Below are positions 7,677 to 16,155 of a stretch of 40,350 bases of DNA, piece by piece. This DNA is from Prosthecobacter sp. (GTDB lineage Bacteria; Verrucomicrobiota; Verrucomicrobiia; Verrucomicrobiales; Verrucomicrobiaceae): assembly GCF_029946185.1 (NCBI RefSeq), contig NZ_JAQSEA010000138.1:1-40350 (forward strand). The letters are read 5' to 3'. The stretch's first letter is position 1; each line of letters opens with the position of its first letter. The position numbers and the translations under genes were made by a program. The notes below the pieces were generated by a model. That model was given only the letters and a program-made list of their open reading frames with translations. It ran no database searches and was not told the origin of the DNA.

Positions 7677-8234
7677 ATGCCCTCCTCCGTCACCGGCGTC
7701 ATCCAAGATCTCGAACGCGTCCTGCTCACGCCAGCGCAAATCAGCGCGCGCGTGGACGCCATGGCTGCGCGGCTGAATGCGGAACTCGCAGGCCGAGTCG
7801 TCACCGTCGTGGCGCTGATGGACGGCGGACTGTTTTTTGTGGCCGATCTGCTCCGCAAACTCGAACTGCCCGTGCGCCTCCACACCCTGAGCGCCAGCAG
7901 TTATCAAGGCGGCACCTCCACCACCGGCGAAGTCAAGGTAAACTGGCCCGCCGATTTCGACCTGCGTGATCAGGACGTGCTTCTACTCGATGACATCCTC
8001 GACACCGGCCTCACCCTCAGTGCCATCTCCGAGCACCTCCTCACCCTGCAGCCAGCCTCGCTGCGCACCTGCGTCCTGCTCAGCAAACGCCGCCAGCGCC
8101 TCCGCGAGGTGCCGCTGGATGACGCGGGCTTCGAGATCGACGACGAATTCGTCGTGGGCTACGGCATGGATTACATGGGCCGCTTCCGCAATCTGCCCTG
8201 CATCGGCATCCTGAACCCGAACTCACCGTCATGA
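7677..8234 (+). CDS. hpt: Hypoxanthine (purine) phosphoribosyltransferase
   Basis: A 185-residue cytoplasmic enzyme that salvages hypoxanthine or guanine with PRPP to the nucleotide. The PRPP-binding loop VLLLDDILDTGLTL is at about residues 100-113, with VVALMDGGLFFVADL and the C-terminal FVVGYGMDYMGRFRNLPCIG typical of HPRT. I chose the ATG at 7677: a long in-frame upstream extension is open but is antisense to pdxH and has no family similarity. The last four bases overlap the start of the moaD-like gene (ATGA), so the two are probably translated together. Confidence 0.92.
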   Translation: MPSSVTGVIQDLERVLLTPAQISARVDAMAARLNAELAGRVVTVVALMDGGLFFVADLLRKLELPVRLHTLSASSYQGGTSTTGEVKVNWPADFDLRDQDVLLLDDILDTGLTLSAISEHLLTLQPASLRTCVLLSKRRQRLREVPLDDAGFEIDDEFVVGYGMDYMGRFRNLPCIGILNPNSPS

Positions 8235-8476
8235 AGCTGCGCGTGCTGTTCTTCTCCGTCCTCCGGGACATCACTGGCACGGACGAGATCACCCTCGAAC
8301 TGCCTGCGGGAGCCACCATGGACGACTTGCTCACTCAAATCGAGTACCGCTGGCCGAAATTGCGCGACTGGCAGAACAGCCTGCTGCTGGCCCTCGACCA
8401 AACCTACGTGAAGCGCGACGAGCCGCTGCACGATGGGGGCGAAGTCGCCATCATGCCGCCGGTGCAGGGGGGGTAG
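8231..8476 (+). CDS. moaD: MoaD/ThiS-family sulfur carrier protein
   Basis: An 81-residue ubiquitin-fold protein ending in PPVQGG, the Gly-Gly tail that is adenylated and thiocarboxylated. It shows the MoaD pattern MKLRVLFFSVLRDITG, an acidic LELPAG strand and a DEVAIMPPVxGG-like end. It likely supplies sulfur for molybdopterin synthesis. It overlaps hpt by 4 nt. No moaE, moaA or moeB is present in this window, so MoaD versus another MoaD/ThiS-like carrier cannot be fully settled. Confidence 0.85.
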   Translation: MKLRVLFFSVLRDITGTDEITLELPAGATMDDLLTQIEYRWPKLRDWQNSLLLALDQTYVKRDEPLHDGGEVAIMPPVQGG

Positions 8477-8481
8477 TGAAA

Positions 8482-8506
8482 GCAGGCTAGTTGCGGAGCC
8501 ACAAGG
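8482..8506 (+). repeat. Degenerate single REP palindrome (family 1) after moaD
   Basis: GCAG (8482-8485), 5 nt after the moaD stop, is followed by the imperfect palindrome CTAGTTGC-GGA-GCCACAAG, closely related to the CCTTGTTGC-type stems elsewhere in the window. The rest of the 8507-8632 gap contains an AT-rich stretch (8580-8620) that probably holds the promoter of the next gene, and CGGAG 8 nt before its ATG as a possible ribosome site. Confidence 0.5.
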
Positions 8507-8632
8507 GTGCCCCAACTCCTCAGTAAACGGGTTGCTTGGCGCAGACGCCTGCGGTGCAGAGGTAAGGAACGGCTTTTTACTATTTATAATTTTAGTAATT
8601 TACATAAATTGTGTATCTTACGGAGTCTCCGC

Positions 8633-9577
8633 ATGTTGCGCCTCCGCCATCTTTTACCTTTCTGTCTGCTTTGGGTCACACCGGCGGCTGGGGTGATTTT
8701 TTATGATTCGGAAACGCCGACGTATAACACGACGGCTCCCCCGGCGGATTCCGGCTGGCAGTATGAGGGCTACTTCGGCATCTACCTCGGTACCATGATT
8801 TCGCCGAACCTGTTCATCACGGCGGCCCACATCGGCGTGGCATCCAGCACGTTCAACTATGACACGACCTTCAGTGGCACGACCTCGGTCTCCTACAATA
8901 TCGACACCGGTTTCAATGGCGGTGTGGGTTACTACAACATTCCCGGCACGGACCTGAACATTTTCCAAGTCACCGGCGGCATCTTCTCCACCTATGCCCC
9001 GCTATACACGGGAGCCTCGAAGACCCTCGGGTTCGTGGACATCGGGCGCGGGACCCAGCAGGGCGCGGCCGTGACCAGTTCGCTGGGGACCATCACCCAC
9101 GGATGGCTTTGGGGGTCGGGGGATCATGTTGCGCGCTGGGGGCAGAACACTTTTACCGGATCGGTGAATGGAGCGGCACTGGGGCTTTCGGGCACATTGC
9201 TCTCCGCGAGTTTCGGCTCGTCCAACGACATCACGCTGTCGGAGGGAGACTCAGGTGGCGCAGCTTTTGTGGACGTCGGCGGGGTCTGGCAGCTTGCGGG
9301 CATCAACTATGCCGTCCAGAGCGGGCCCTACTCTGCCAGCCCGACGGGATCGAATCCGTTTACGGCAGCCCTTTACGACATGACGGGCTACTACCAGCAA
9401 ACCAGCGGCGGCACCTGGATTCCGGTGACTGGAGCCTCCACGTTTTTTCTGTCGGACATCAGCGCCAACGCATCGGCCATCCAGTCCGTCATTGCGGCCA
9501 ATCCCGTGCCTGAACCGGGGGGCGCATTCCTCATTGCCATCGCAGCCCTGGCTGCGGCGGTGCGGCGGCGGCGTTAG
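8633..9577 (+). CDS. PEP-CTERM anchored trypsin-like serine protease
   Basis: A 314-residue secreted protein. The ATG at 8633 gives a clean signal peptide (MLRLRHLLPFCLLWVTPAAG); an in-frame extension upstream is rejected. The chymotrypsin-fold triad can be read: His66 in FITAAHIG, Asp107 in GTDLNIF, and Ser207 in SEGDSGGAAF. The C-terminus has a PEP-CTERM sorting signal: VPEPGG, a hydrophobic helix and an RRRR tail, so it should be processed by an exosortase/EpsH-type enzyme and delivered to the envelope or matrix. No exosortase gene is in the window. Substrate unknown. It is convergent with the K+ channel gene; the 113-nt gap (9578-9690) shows no clear terminator. Confidence 0.88.
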   Translation: MLRLRHLLPFCLLWVTPAAGVIFYDSETPTYNTTAPPADSGWQYEGYFGIYLGTMISPNLFITAAHIGVASSTFNYDTTFSGTTSVSYNIDTGFNGGVGYYNIPGTDLNIFQVTGGIFSTYAPLYTGASKTLGFVDIGRGTQQGAAVTSSLGTITHGWLWGSGDHVARWGQNTFTGSVNGAALGLSGTLLSASFGSSNDITLSEGDSGGAAFVDVGGVWQLAGINYAVQSGPYSASPTGSNPFTAALYDMTGYYQQTSGGTWIPVTGASTFFLSDISANASAIQSVIAANPVPEPGGAFLIAIAALAAAVRRRR

Positions 9578-9690
9578 CCAAGGCAGCGCCTCGTTCTTTA
9601 GGTCAGCAGGTCTTTCACGAGCTGGGGTTGGCTCACGAATGAACCTGAAGAATCGAAAAAGCAGCCTGATGGACAGCTTCCGAATGATGA

Positions 9691-10557
9691 CTACTCCAGC
9701 GCCACGCCGCACTGCTGACAGTGCCGCGCACGGGAGTCATGGTCTTCCCAACCGCACTCCTTGCACCGGCGGCGGACGCGGGAGCCTTTCAGCTCGCGGC
9801 TAATCTCGGAGGTCACGATGCCCGTGGGCACGGCGATGATGGCGAAGCCGGTGAGCATGATCACAGACGCCATCATTTTTCCCAGCACGGTGACCGGCGC
9901 GACGTCACCGTAGCCGACCGTGGTGATGGTGACGATGGCCCAGTAAATCGACTGCGGGATGTTCGCGTAGCCGGGATTGGCATCGTGTTCGATCACATAC
10001 ACGATTGTGCCTTCCACGCACACGAGTGAGAGCACGGCGGAGAAGAAGATGAGGATCTTGCGCCGGCTGGCGCTCAGCGCGTTCATGAGTACGCCCGCCT
10101 CGCCGATGTACTCGACCATCTTCAGCACACGGAACATCCGCATGAGTCGCAGGACCCGCACCGTCGTAAGGTAGTGCGAACCCGGCAGCAGCAGCGAGAT
10201 GTAAGCTGGCAGAATCGACATCAAATCAACAATGCCGAAGAAACTTCGCGCGTAGGTCCCTCGCTTCCGCACCACCCACAGGCGCGTCAGGTACTCCAGC
10301 GTGAACAACCCGGTGAACACCCATTCCAGTGTGTTGAACAACGAGCCGTGTTGCACCCGCAGCGAGTCAACGCTCTCCAGCATGATCGTCAAAACACTCA
10401 GGCCGATCAGCCAAAGCAGCAGAACATCGAAAACACGGCCCGCCTTCGTATCGGAAAGGAAGATGATGCGCCAGATGCGTTCGCGGGTGGAATCCGGATC
10501 CTGGGATGGGCCTGTCATGCGGGAGAAGAGCAGGCGCAGCCAGTCCATGCAAGCCAT
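9691..10557 (-). CDS. Voltage-gated potassium channel (six-helix ion transporter)
   Basis: About 288 residues. It has a Kv-type voltage sensor with an arginine-rich S4 (RVLRLMRMFRVLKM), S5, a pore loop with the K+ selectivity filter TTVGYGD near residue 210, and S6. The C-terminus carries a small zinc ribbon, CxxCGWEDHDSRARHCxxCG, a common add-on in bacterial channels of this type. The start is uncertain: GTG at 10569, ATG at 10557 (GAAGG about 10 nt upstream, chosen), ATG at 10548 or 10518. It lies in the inner membrane and conducts K+. It is 45 nt downstream of DUF1501 on the same strand, perhaps by readthrough only. Confidence 0.92.
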   Translation of the reverse strand: MACMDWLRLLFSRMTGPSQDPDSTRERIWRIIFLSDTKAGRVFDVLLLWLIGLSVLTIMLESVDSLRVQHGSLFNTLEWVFTGLFTLEYLTRLWVVRKRGTYARSFFGIVDLMSILPAYISLLLPGSHYLTTVRVLRLMRMFRVLKMVEYIGEAGVLMNALSASRRKILIFFSAVLSLVCVEGTIVYVIEHDANPGYANIPQSIYWAIVTITTVGYGDVAPVTVLGKMMASVIMLTGFAIIAVPTGIVTSEISRELKGSRVRRRCKECGWEDHDSRARHCQQCGVALE

Positions 10558-10602
10558 CAACCGCAGCACCTTCGAAAGATCGTCACAGATTACCGCTGCT
10601 CA

Positions 10603-12054
10603 TCACACCAGCAGATCCTTCACCACATGCCCATGGATGTCGGTGAGGCGGTAGTCTCGACCTTGGAAACGATACGTCAGACGCTCGTGATCAAAGCCAA
10701 GCAGATGCATCACAGTCGCCTGGAAGTCGTGCACATGGACTTTGTTTTCAGCGACGCTGAACCCAAGCTCGTCGGTGCTGCCGTACTCGAAGCCGCCCTT
10801 CACGCCGCCTCCGGCCATGAAGAGTGAGAAGCAGTCGGGGTAGTGATCGCGGCCCAGCACCTTGCTGGCAGCCGTGCGACCTTCGCGGAAGGGCGTGCGG
10901 CCGAATTCACCGCCCCAAATGACGAGGGTGTCATCTAGCAGCCCACGTTGTTTGAGGTCCTTGATCAGTGCGGCCACGGGCTTGTCAGTGGCGGCCATTT
11001 TCGCGGTGAGGCCGGTGGTGATGCCGCTGCCTTCACTGGTGCCGTGAAAGTCCCAGCCCCAGTCGAAGAGATTCACAAAGCGCACGCCCTTTTCAATGAG
11101 CCGCCGCGCGAGCAAGCAGTTGTTGGCAAAGCTGGCTTCGCCGGGTTTCGCGCCGTAGTCTTCGAGGACGTGCGCCGGCTCCTTGGAGATGTCCATGACC
11201 TCGGGCACGCTGGTCTGCATGCGAAAGGCGAGCTCATACTGCGCCATGCGCGTGACGGTCTCGGGATGGCCGAATTCGGCGACCTGCTGCTGATTGAGAT
11301 CCTGCAGAGCGTCGAGCGTCTTGCGGCGCATGGCGCGGTTCATCCCGGCGGGATCACTCACAAAAAGGACGGGATCTCCCTTGCTGCGGCACTGCACGCC
11401 TTGATACACACTGGGGATGAAGCCGCTGCCCCAGCAGCCCTGACCGCCGCTGGGCTGTGTGCCGCTGGAGATGAGGGCGACGAAGCCAGGCAGATCCTGA
11501 TTTTCCGTGCCGAGACCATACGTGGCCCACGAACCCATGGAGGGCCGGCCCTGCCGCGCATGACCAGTGAACAGCAGCAGCTCCGCTGGCGCGTGATTGA
11601 ACTGATCCGTGTTCATCGAGCGGATCATGCACATCTCATCAGCGATGGTGTGGAAGTTCGGGCAGGCATCGCTCATGGTGATACCGCCTTTGCCATAGCG
11701 CGCAAAGGTACGCGGTGTGCCCATCAGCTTGGGCACCCCCGTGGTGAAGGCAAAGCGCCGGCCTTTAAGAATCGAGTCCGGACAGTCCTGCCCGCTGCGC
11801 TTGACCAGCTCCGGTTTGTAATCAAATAGATCGAGGTGCGGCGGCGCGCCCGACATGTGCAGGTAGATCACCCGCTTGGCCTTCGGCGCAAACTGCGACT
11901 TCTTCGGCGCGAGCGGATTGGCCGCTGCTGAACTGGCTCCCGCCTTCTGCTGCATCGCATGCATGGCGATGGCGCCGAGGCTGAACTGCCCCGCATTGCC
12001 AAGGAACTGGCGGCGCGTTTTGAGCTGGAGGGTGTCGTGCGTGATGGGGTTCAT
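10603..12054 (-). CDS. DUF1501 protein (Tat-exported, sulfatase-like fold)
   Basis: A 483-residue protein starting with a twin-arginine signal (TRRQFLGNAGQFSLGAIA, arginines 14-15). Typical DUF1501 features follow: YLHMSGAPPHLDLFDYKPEL, MIRSMNTDQFNHAPAELLLFTG, WGGEFGRTPF and a C-terminal HDFQATVMHLLGFDHERLTYRFQGRDYRLTD. DUF1501 proteins share the alkaline-phosphatase/sulfatase superfamily fold and in PVC bacteria normally follow a DUF1549/DUF1553 cytochrome gene. Here the partner is upstream at 12631 but an ORF6N gene intervenes. The biochemical activity is not established; a role in polysaccharide use is often assumed. Confidence 0.92.
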   Translation of the reverse strand: MNPITHDTLQLKTRRQFLGNAGQFSLGAIAMHAMQQKAGASSAAANPLAPKKSQFAPKAKRVIYLHMSGAPPHLDLFDYKPELVKRSGQDCPDSILKGRRFAFTTGVPKLMGTPRTFARYGKGGITMSDACPNFHTIADEMCMIRSMNTDQFNHAPAELLLFTGHARQGRPSMGSWATYGLGTENQDLPGFVALISSGTQPSGGQGCWGSGFIPSVYQGVQCRSKGDPVLFVSDPAGMNRAMRRKTLDALQDLNQQQVAEFGHPETVTRMAQYELAFRMQTSVPEVMDISKEPAHVLEDYGAKPGEASFANNCLLARRLIEKGVRFVNLFDWGWDFHGTSEGSGITTGLTAKMAATDKPVAALIKDLKQRGLLDDTLVIWGGEFGRTPFREGRTAASKVLGRDHYPDCFSLFMAGGGVKGGFEYGSTDELGFSVAENKVHVHDFQATVMHLLGFDHERLTYRFQGRDYRLTDIHGHVVKDLLV

Positions 12055-12063
12055 AGGGAAGTG

Positions 12064-12093
12064 GGTTTTGATATCACAGATTGTGATACCAAG
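12064..12093. repeat. Palindromic repeat, copy B (between ORF6N gene and DUF1501)
   Basis: GGTTTTGATATCACAGATTG (12064-12083) continuing to GTGATACCAAG-like bases at 12093 forms an imperfect palindrome (TGATATCACA...TTGTGATAcCA). It matches the palindrome inside the ORF6N gene (12406-12436) at 25 of the first 29 positions when that copy is read on the minus strand, with paired changes (G to A opposite C to T) that keep the symmetry. Confidence 0.6.
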
Positions 12094-12105
12094 TTTGCAG
12101 CGTGT

Positions 12106-12618
12106 TCAGGGATGGAAGCCGATCTGCTTGCGTGGAGTTACTGGCAGTGGGGTGAAAAGCGGCATGAGCTTCTTGTAGATGTCCCGCAGGGAGGCGTCGT
12201 GGATGAGCAGGGTGTGATCGATCTCCGCCAGACGCTTCAAAATGGCGGCGTTTGCGGCCAGTTTTTCGCGGATTTCGACGAAGGCACGAATCACATAGAT
12301 GCTCATGGAAATGGCACGAGCACTGTTCAAGACGGAGGCGGCCATGAGGGCACCGTGTTCGGTGAAGGTTCGCGGTGGTTTTGTCCGACCACCCCGACCT
12401 TCGGTCTTTGATATCGCAATTTGCGATATCAAAACCAGCCTCTCTTCAGGTGTAAGTTGAAACGAGAAGTCTTCGGGAAATCGCTTCAAGTTGCGTTTCA
12501 CAGCTTCATTAAAGCGCCCGGTGCTGACGCCATAAAGCGCCGCCAGATCGGGATCGAGCACCACGCGCTGATCGCGCACGGTGTGGATGGGGACGTCGAT
12601 GGATTTTTTGGTCGCCAT
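12106..12618 (-). CDS. ORF6N-domain DNA-binding protein
   Basis: A 170-residue protein. Residues about 10-100 match the ORF6N domain: VVLDPDLAALYGVSTGRFNEAVKRN, RFPEDFSFQLTPEE, then SQIAISKTEGRGG and FTEHGALMAASVLNSARAI. The C-terminal half is helical (EIREKLAANAAILKRLAEID). ORF6N is a KilA-N-related DNA-binding domain first seen in phage and large DNA viruses and is common as solo genes in Verrucomicrobia and Bacteroidetes; the role is usually unknown. The gene begins 12 nt after the DUF1553 stop and ends 51 nt before DUF1501, splitting a pair that is normally adjacent. A near-perfect palindrome is embedded in the SQIAIS coding region. Recent arrival is a reasonable inference. Confidence 0.88.
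   Translation of the reverse strand: MATKKSIDVPIHTVRDQRVVLDPDLAALYGVSTGRFNEAVKRNLKRFPEDFSFQLTPEERLVLISQIAISKTEGRGGRTKPPRTFTEHGALMAASVLNSARAISMSIYVIRAFVEIREKLAANAAILKRLAEIDHTLLIHDASLRDIYKKLMPLFTPLPVTPRKQIGFHP
12406..12436. repeat. Palindromic repeat, copy A (inside ORF6N gene)
   Basis: TTTGATATCGCAA / TTGCGATATCAAA (12407-12433) is a perfect 13-bp inverted repeat with a single central base. It encodes VLISQIAISK on the minus strand. Copy B lies in the gap after the gene, in opposite orientation. Such length and perfection are unexpected for plain coding sequence. Confidence 0.65.
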
Positions 12619-12630
12619 GGTTTGATTGAA

Positions 12631-15600
12631 TCACCGCCGCATCAAAAACTCATCCAAGTTCATCACCACATTCGCGATGGTGGTCCATGCGGCGAGGTCG
12701 GGGAGGTCGGCGTCTTTGGGGGCGGGGCCAAGAGGGTCGGTGGCCATCTTGGTGGCTTCGGCTGTGTCGGCGCGGTAGGTGGCGAGGGTTTCGGTGTAGA
12801 GCTGGGTCAGCGATGACACTTCATGGGCGTTCGGGGCACGTGAGAGGCAGAGTTTGAAGAGATGCGCAAGACGCTCCGGCGTCGTTTTTCCCTCCGCCAC
12901 AAGACGCCTCGCCATCGCTTGATTCGTTTCGATAAACACCGGATCATTCAGTGTCACAAAGGCCTGCAGCGGCGTGTTGGTGCGGCTGCGGCGGATCATG
13001 CAGACTTCGCGGTTGCCGGCGTCGAAGGTGGCGAAGCTGGCGTAGGGGCTGTTGCGGCGGACTTCGGTGTAGAGGCTGCGGCGGTGCTTGTCCTCGCCTG
13101 CGCTGAGGGTCCAGTCGTTGCTGCGGCCAAAGGCGGTGGTGAGGCCCATGTTCGGCGTCATGGGGCGCACCGGCACGCCATACATTTTGGTACTGAGCAG
13201 GCCGCTGACAGCGAGCGCCTGATCGCGCAGGAGTTCGCCGGTGGGGCGGAAGCGTGGCCCGCGTGCGAGGAGGCGATTGTCGGGATCGCGCTCGTTGAGT
13301 TCGGGCGTGGTCTTGGTGCTTTGCTGATAGGCCTGGCTGGTGAGCAAGAGCTTGAGCATGTGCTTGATGTCCCAGCCGCTGTCCATCAGCTCGGCAGCGA
13401 GCCAGTCGAGCAGTTCGGGATGCACGGGCAGATCTCCCTGGCTGCCGAATTCCTCGCTGCTGCGCACGATGCCGGTGCCGAAGATGCTTTCCCACAGGCG
13501 GTTCACGGCGACGCGTGCGGTGAGCGGATTGTCACGGCTGACAAGCCACTGCGCCATGGTAAGGCGGTTGCGTGGAGCATCTTTCGGCAGCGGATTGAAA
13601 ACGGCGGGCGTGGCTTCGCTGACTTCATCGCCCAGCGCCTGCCAGTTACCACGCAGTTGTACTTTCGTCACGCGGCGCTGTTTGGGATCGAGATCGCGCA
13701 TGATCGGCACGGACACAGGCTTGACGGCGGCCAGTTCCTTGGTCGCGGCGGCGAGGCGGGTGCGCTCCGCAGCGGATGCTTTGGCCACATTCCGCACGAA
13801 GTACTCCACCACCGTCTGCTGCTGCGCGGGTGTGCGTTTGTCCTTGGCCTGAGCAAGAGCGGCCACAACATTTTGCGGCACCTTGGTGACTTGCTGCACA
13901 CGCGCATCTCCGGTGTAGCTGAGGCGAAAGCTGCCGAGTGTGTGCTGCTTGAACTCGCTGTTTTGCGTGAGCGTGATGCGCAGCTTGGCACCAGCAGGAA
14001 TCACAACTGGCGAAGCGGCAAGCAGAGTGAGCGTGTGCGGCTTGTCAGCAGCACCAGCGACGGCCCAGCCCTGCTGCTTTTTGTTCTTCGGCTTCAAGAT
14101 GGAGGCAGCGGTGAAGCCGTCCTGCTCATAGTCAGCCAGCGCCGTGGTGAAGCTCACGGCCACGGGGCCGCCGATGGCGAAGGCCTTGTCTTTCTCCGGC
14201 GCGGGTGTGTCCTCGCTCTTCCATACGATCTGCCGTTTGTCATCGAGCAGCACGACGCGGAAGCCGTCGAGACGATTGCGCACATTCCCGTCCGTGCGAT
14301 TCCACACGACGACGCGGTCCACCGGTTTGGCCGCCTTCAGATCGACCTCCCACCACGGATCATTATCGGTGCCGGCGGTGTGGGCCACGCTGCTCTTAGC
14401 GTAATTGCCCTCGGTGTTGCCATCAATGGCACGCTTGGCGGCGGCATCCGTATAGAGGCTGCTTTGGGTGGCGACACCGGAGGGTGCAAGATTTTCGCTG
14501 CCGTTGAAAACCTGCACTTCAGCCAGTTGGAGCATCTTTTTTTCTCCAGGCAATTCAATGCGCACATAGCGCACCTGCGGAGCATTCTTGACATCCGGCG
14601 GCACGACCTCCGCTTTCACGTCGGTGATGACAAAGTTGCTGAAACCAGCGGTGGGAATCGTCTCAATGCGCAGCGCACTGAGCTTGTCGCCGGTGGCGGG
14701 CAGTTCGATGGTGTAGCTGTCTTTGTCGCTGTTTTTCGGAATCGCAACGGTACCGCCTGCTGCGATGGTGGCGCTTTGTTTCGACTGCGTGCTCACCTTG
14801 GCGGGCTGCGGTGTCTGCCAGCCGAGATCGCGGGCAAAGCCCTGGTCCCAGGCATCGATTCCGGCGAGCCATGCTGGTGCAGGCGCTGTGAACTTCTGTT
14901 CCAGTGCGTCGATCTCTCTCTTCAGATTCGCACGCTGCTGAATCAGTTCCGCTGTATCAAAACTGTGCAGCGGCACTTCGTCTTTTTTGTCGCTGTCGGC
15001 GCTTTGATTGAGGAACGCGTAGAACTGAAAGTACTCGTTGATCGTGATGGGATCAAACTTGTGCGTGTGGCACTGGGCGCAGGCCATCGTGGTACCCATC
15101 CACACGGCGAAGGTGGTGTTAACTCGGTCGATGATGGCGGCGTTGCGGAATTCCTCGTCGTCAGTGCCGCCTTCATTTTGCGTCATCGTATTGCGATGAA
15201 ACGCAGTGGCGATGAGCTGGTCGTCCGTCGGCTTGGGCAGCAGATCGCCCGCGTTTTGCTCGATGGTGAACTGATCAAACGGCATGTTCGTATTCAGCGC
15301 ACGCACCACCCAGTCGCGGTAGGCCCAGATCTCGCGCGGCTGGTCGCTGGGGTAGCCGGAGGAGTCGGCGTAGCGTGCGAGATCGAGCCACTGCCGCGCC
15401 CAATGCTCACCATAGGCGGGAGTCGCTAAGTAATGCTCTACCACCTTGTCGTACGGCTGCTTCGCCAGCTCATCCATCTCCGCGAGCGTGGGCGGCAGTC
15501 CTGTCAAATCCAGTGCGACGCGGCGGATGAGCGTGGCGGTGTCTGCCTGCGGTGTATACTTCAGTTTCTCCAGCTCCAGCCGCTGCACAAGAAACGCATC

Positions 15601-16053
15601 CACTGGATTCAACTTGGAACCTGAAACTTGAAACTTGGGACTCGGTGCAGGTACGCCCGGCCGGACAACTTTCTCATAGCTCCAATGCTGCCCCCAGGGC
15701 GCGCCCTGCTTGATCCACTCCGTCAGCAGTGCAATCTGCGCGGGCGAGATGGTCTTGTGCTGCTTCGGCGGCGGCATGACCTCATCAGGATCTTTGGTGA
15801 GGATGCGCTCCAGCAAGGCACTCTTCTCAGGATGTCCCGGCACCACGGCCGTGGTGCCGTCGTTGTTTTTTTTCGCGCTGATTTCGTCATCCAGGCGCAG
15901 GCCCGCTTCGCGCTTCTGTTCGTCAGGACCATGGCAGAAAAAGCAGTTCTCGCTCAGGATGGGCCGGATCTCTTTGGAGAAATGGATGGGACGCGGTGCG
16001 GGCTCCGCGATGGCGGAGGCAACGAGTGGAAGAGTGATAAAAAGACGGATCAC
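12631..16053 (-). CDS. Planctomycete cytochrome C / DUF1549 / DUF1553 protein with F5/8 type C domain
   Basis: About 1140 residues. I prefer the GTG at 16053 because it opens a signal peptide (IRLFITLPLVASAIA); ATGs at 16107 and 16149 are alternatives. Order: PSCyt1 haem motif ENCFFCHG at residues 37-41, followed by KREAGLRLDDE; DUF1549 at about 140-350 (IRRVALDLTGLPPT, CAQCHTHKFDPI); a discoidin-like F5/8 type C domain at about 500-625 (AEVQVFNGSENLAPSG, WWEVDLKAAKPVDRVVVWNR); DUF1553 at about 830-1137 (NPLTARVAVNRLWESIFGTGIV, TNTPLQAFVTLNDPVF). It is a periplasmic multi-domain cytochrome typical of PVC bacteria, thought to join sugar binding and oxidation. Partner of the DUF1501 gene downstream. 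Confidence 0.93.
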   Translation of the reverse strand: MIRLFITLPLVASAIAEPAPRPIHFSKEIRPILSENCFFCHGPDEQKREAGLRLDDEISAKKNNDGTTAVVPGHPEKSALLERILTKDPDEVMPPPKQHKTISPAQIALLTEWIKQGAPWGQHWSYEKVVRPGVPAPSPKFQVSGSKLNPVDAFLVQRLELEKLKYTPQADTATLIRRVALDLTGLPPTLAEMDELAKQPYDKVVEHYLATPAYGEHWARQWLDLARYADSSGYPSDQPREIWAYRDWVVRALNTNMPFDQFTIEQNAGDLLPKPTDDQLIATAFHRNTMTQNEGGTDDEEFRNAAIIDRVNTTFAVWMGTTMACAQCHTHKFDPITINEYFQFYAFLNQSADSDKKDEVPLHSFDTAELIQQRANLKREIDALEQKFTAPAPAWLAGIDAWDQGFARDLGWQTPQPAKVSTQSKQSATIAAGGTVAIPKNSDKDSYTIELPATGDKLSALRIETIPTAGFSNFVITDVKAEVVPPDVKNAPQVRYVRIELPGEKKMLQLAEVQVFNGSENLAPSGVATQSSLYTDAAAKRAIDGNTEGNYAKSSVAHTAGTDNDPWWEVDLKAAKPVDRVVVWNRTDGNVRNRLDGFRVVLLDDKRQIVWKSEDTPAPEKDKAFAIGGPVAVSFTTALADYEQDGFTAASILKPKNKKQQGWAVAGAADKPHTLTLLAASPVVIPAGAKLRITLTQNSEFKQHTLGSFRLSYTGDARVQQVTKVPQNVVAALAQAKDKRTPAQQQTVVEYFVRNVAKASAAERTRLAAATKELAAVKPVSVPIMRDLDPKQRRVTKVQLRGNWQALGDEVSEATPAVFNPLPKDAPRNRLTMAQWLVSRDNPLTARVAVNRLWESIFGTGIVRSSEEFGSQGDLPVHPELLDWLAAELMDSGWDIKHMLKLLLTSQAYQQSTKTTPELNERDPDNRLLARGPRFRPTGELLRDQALAVSGLLSTKMYGVPVRPMTPNMGLTTAFGRSNDWTLSAGEDKHRRSLYTEVRRNSPYASFATFDAGNREVCMIRRSRTNTPLQAFVTLNDPVFIETNQAMARRLVAEGKTTPERLAHLFKLCLSRAPNAHEVSSLTQLYTETLATYRADTAEATKMATDPLGPAPKDADLPDLAAWTTIANVVMNLDEFLMRR

Positions 16054-16155
16054 GCTGTGTGATACGCCGGAGAAAGGCCGATCTTGACGCGGAGCGGCAT
16101 TCTCCATGCAAGGAGCGGAAGTCTGGCGCGGCGGGCTTGCCCCCGGCATCCATCC

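Noticed and set aside
9578-9690. Terminator or REPIN between the convergent PEP-CTERM protease and K+ channel genes
   Set aside because: GTAG overlaps the channel stop codon, but no palindrome follows it and no strong stem was found.
12862-15429. An 855-codon open frame on the plus strand opposite the DUF1553 gene
   Set aside because: It is antisense to a protein with clear haem, DUF1549 and DUF1553 motifs, has no recognisable domain and biased composition. Long open antisense frames are common in GC-rich genes.
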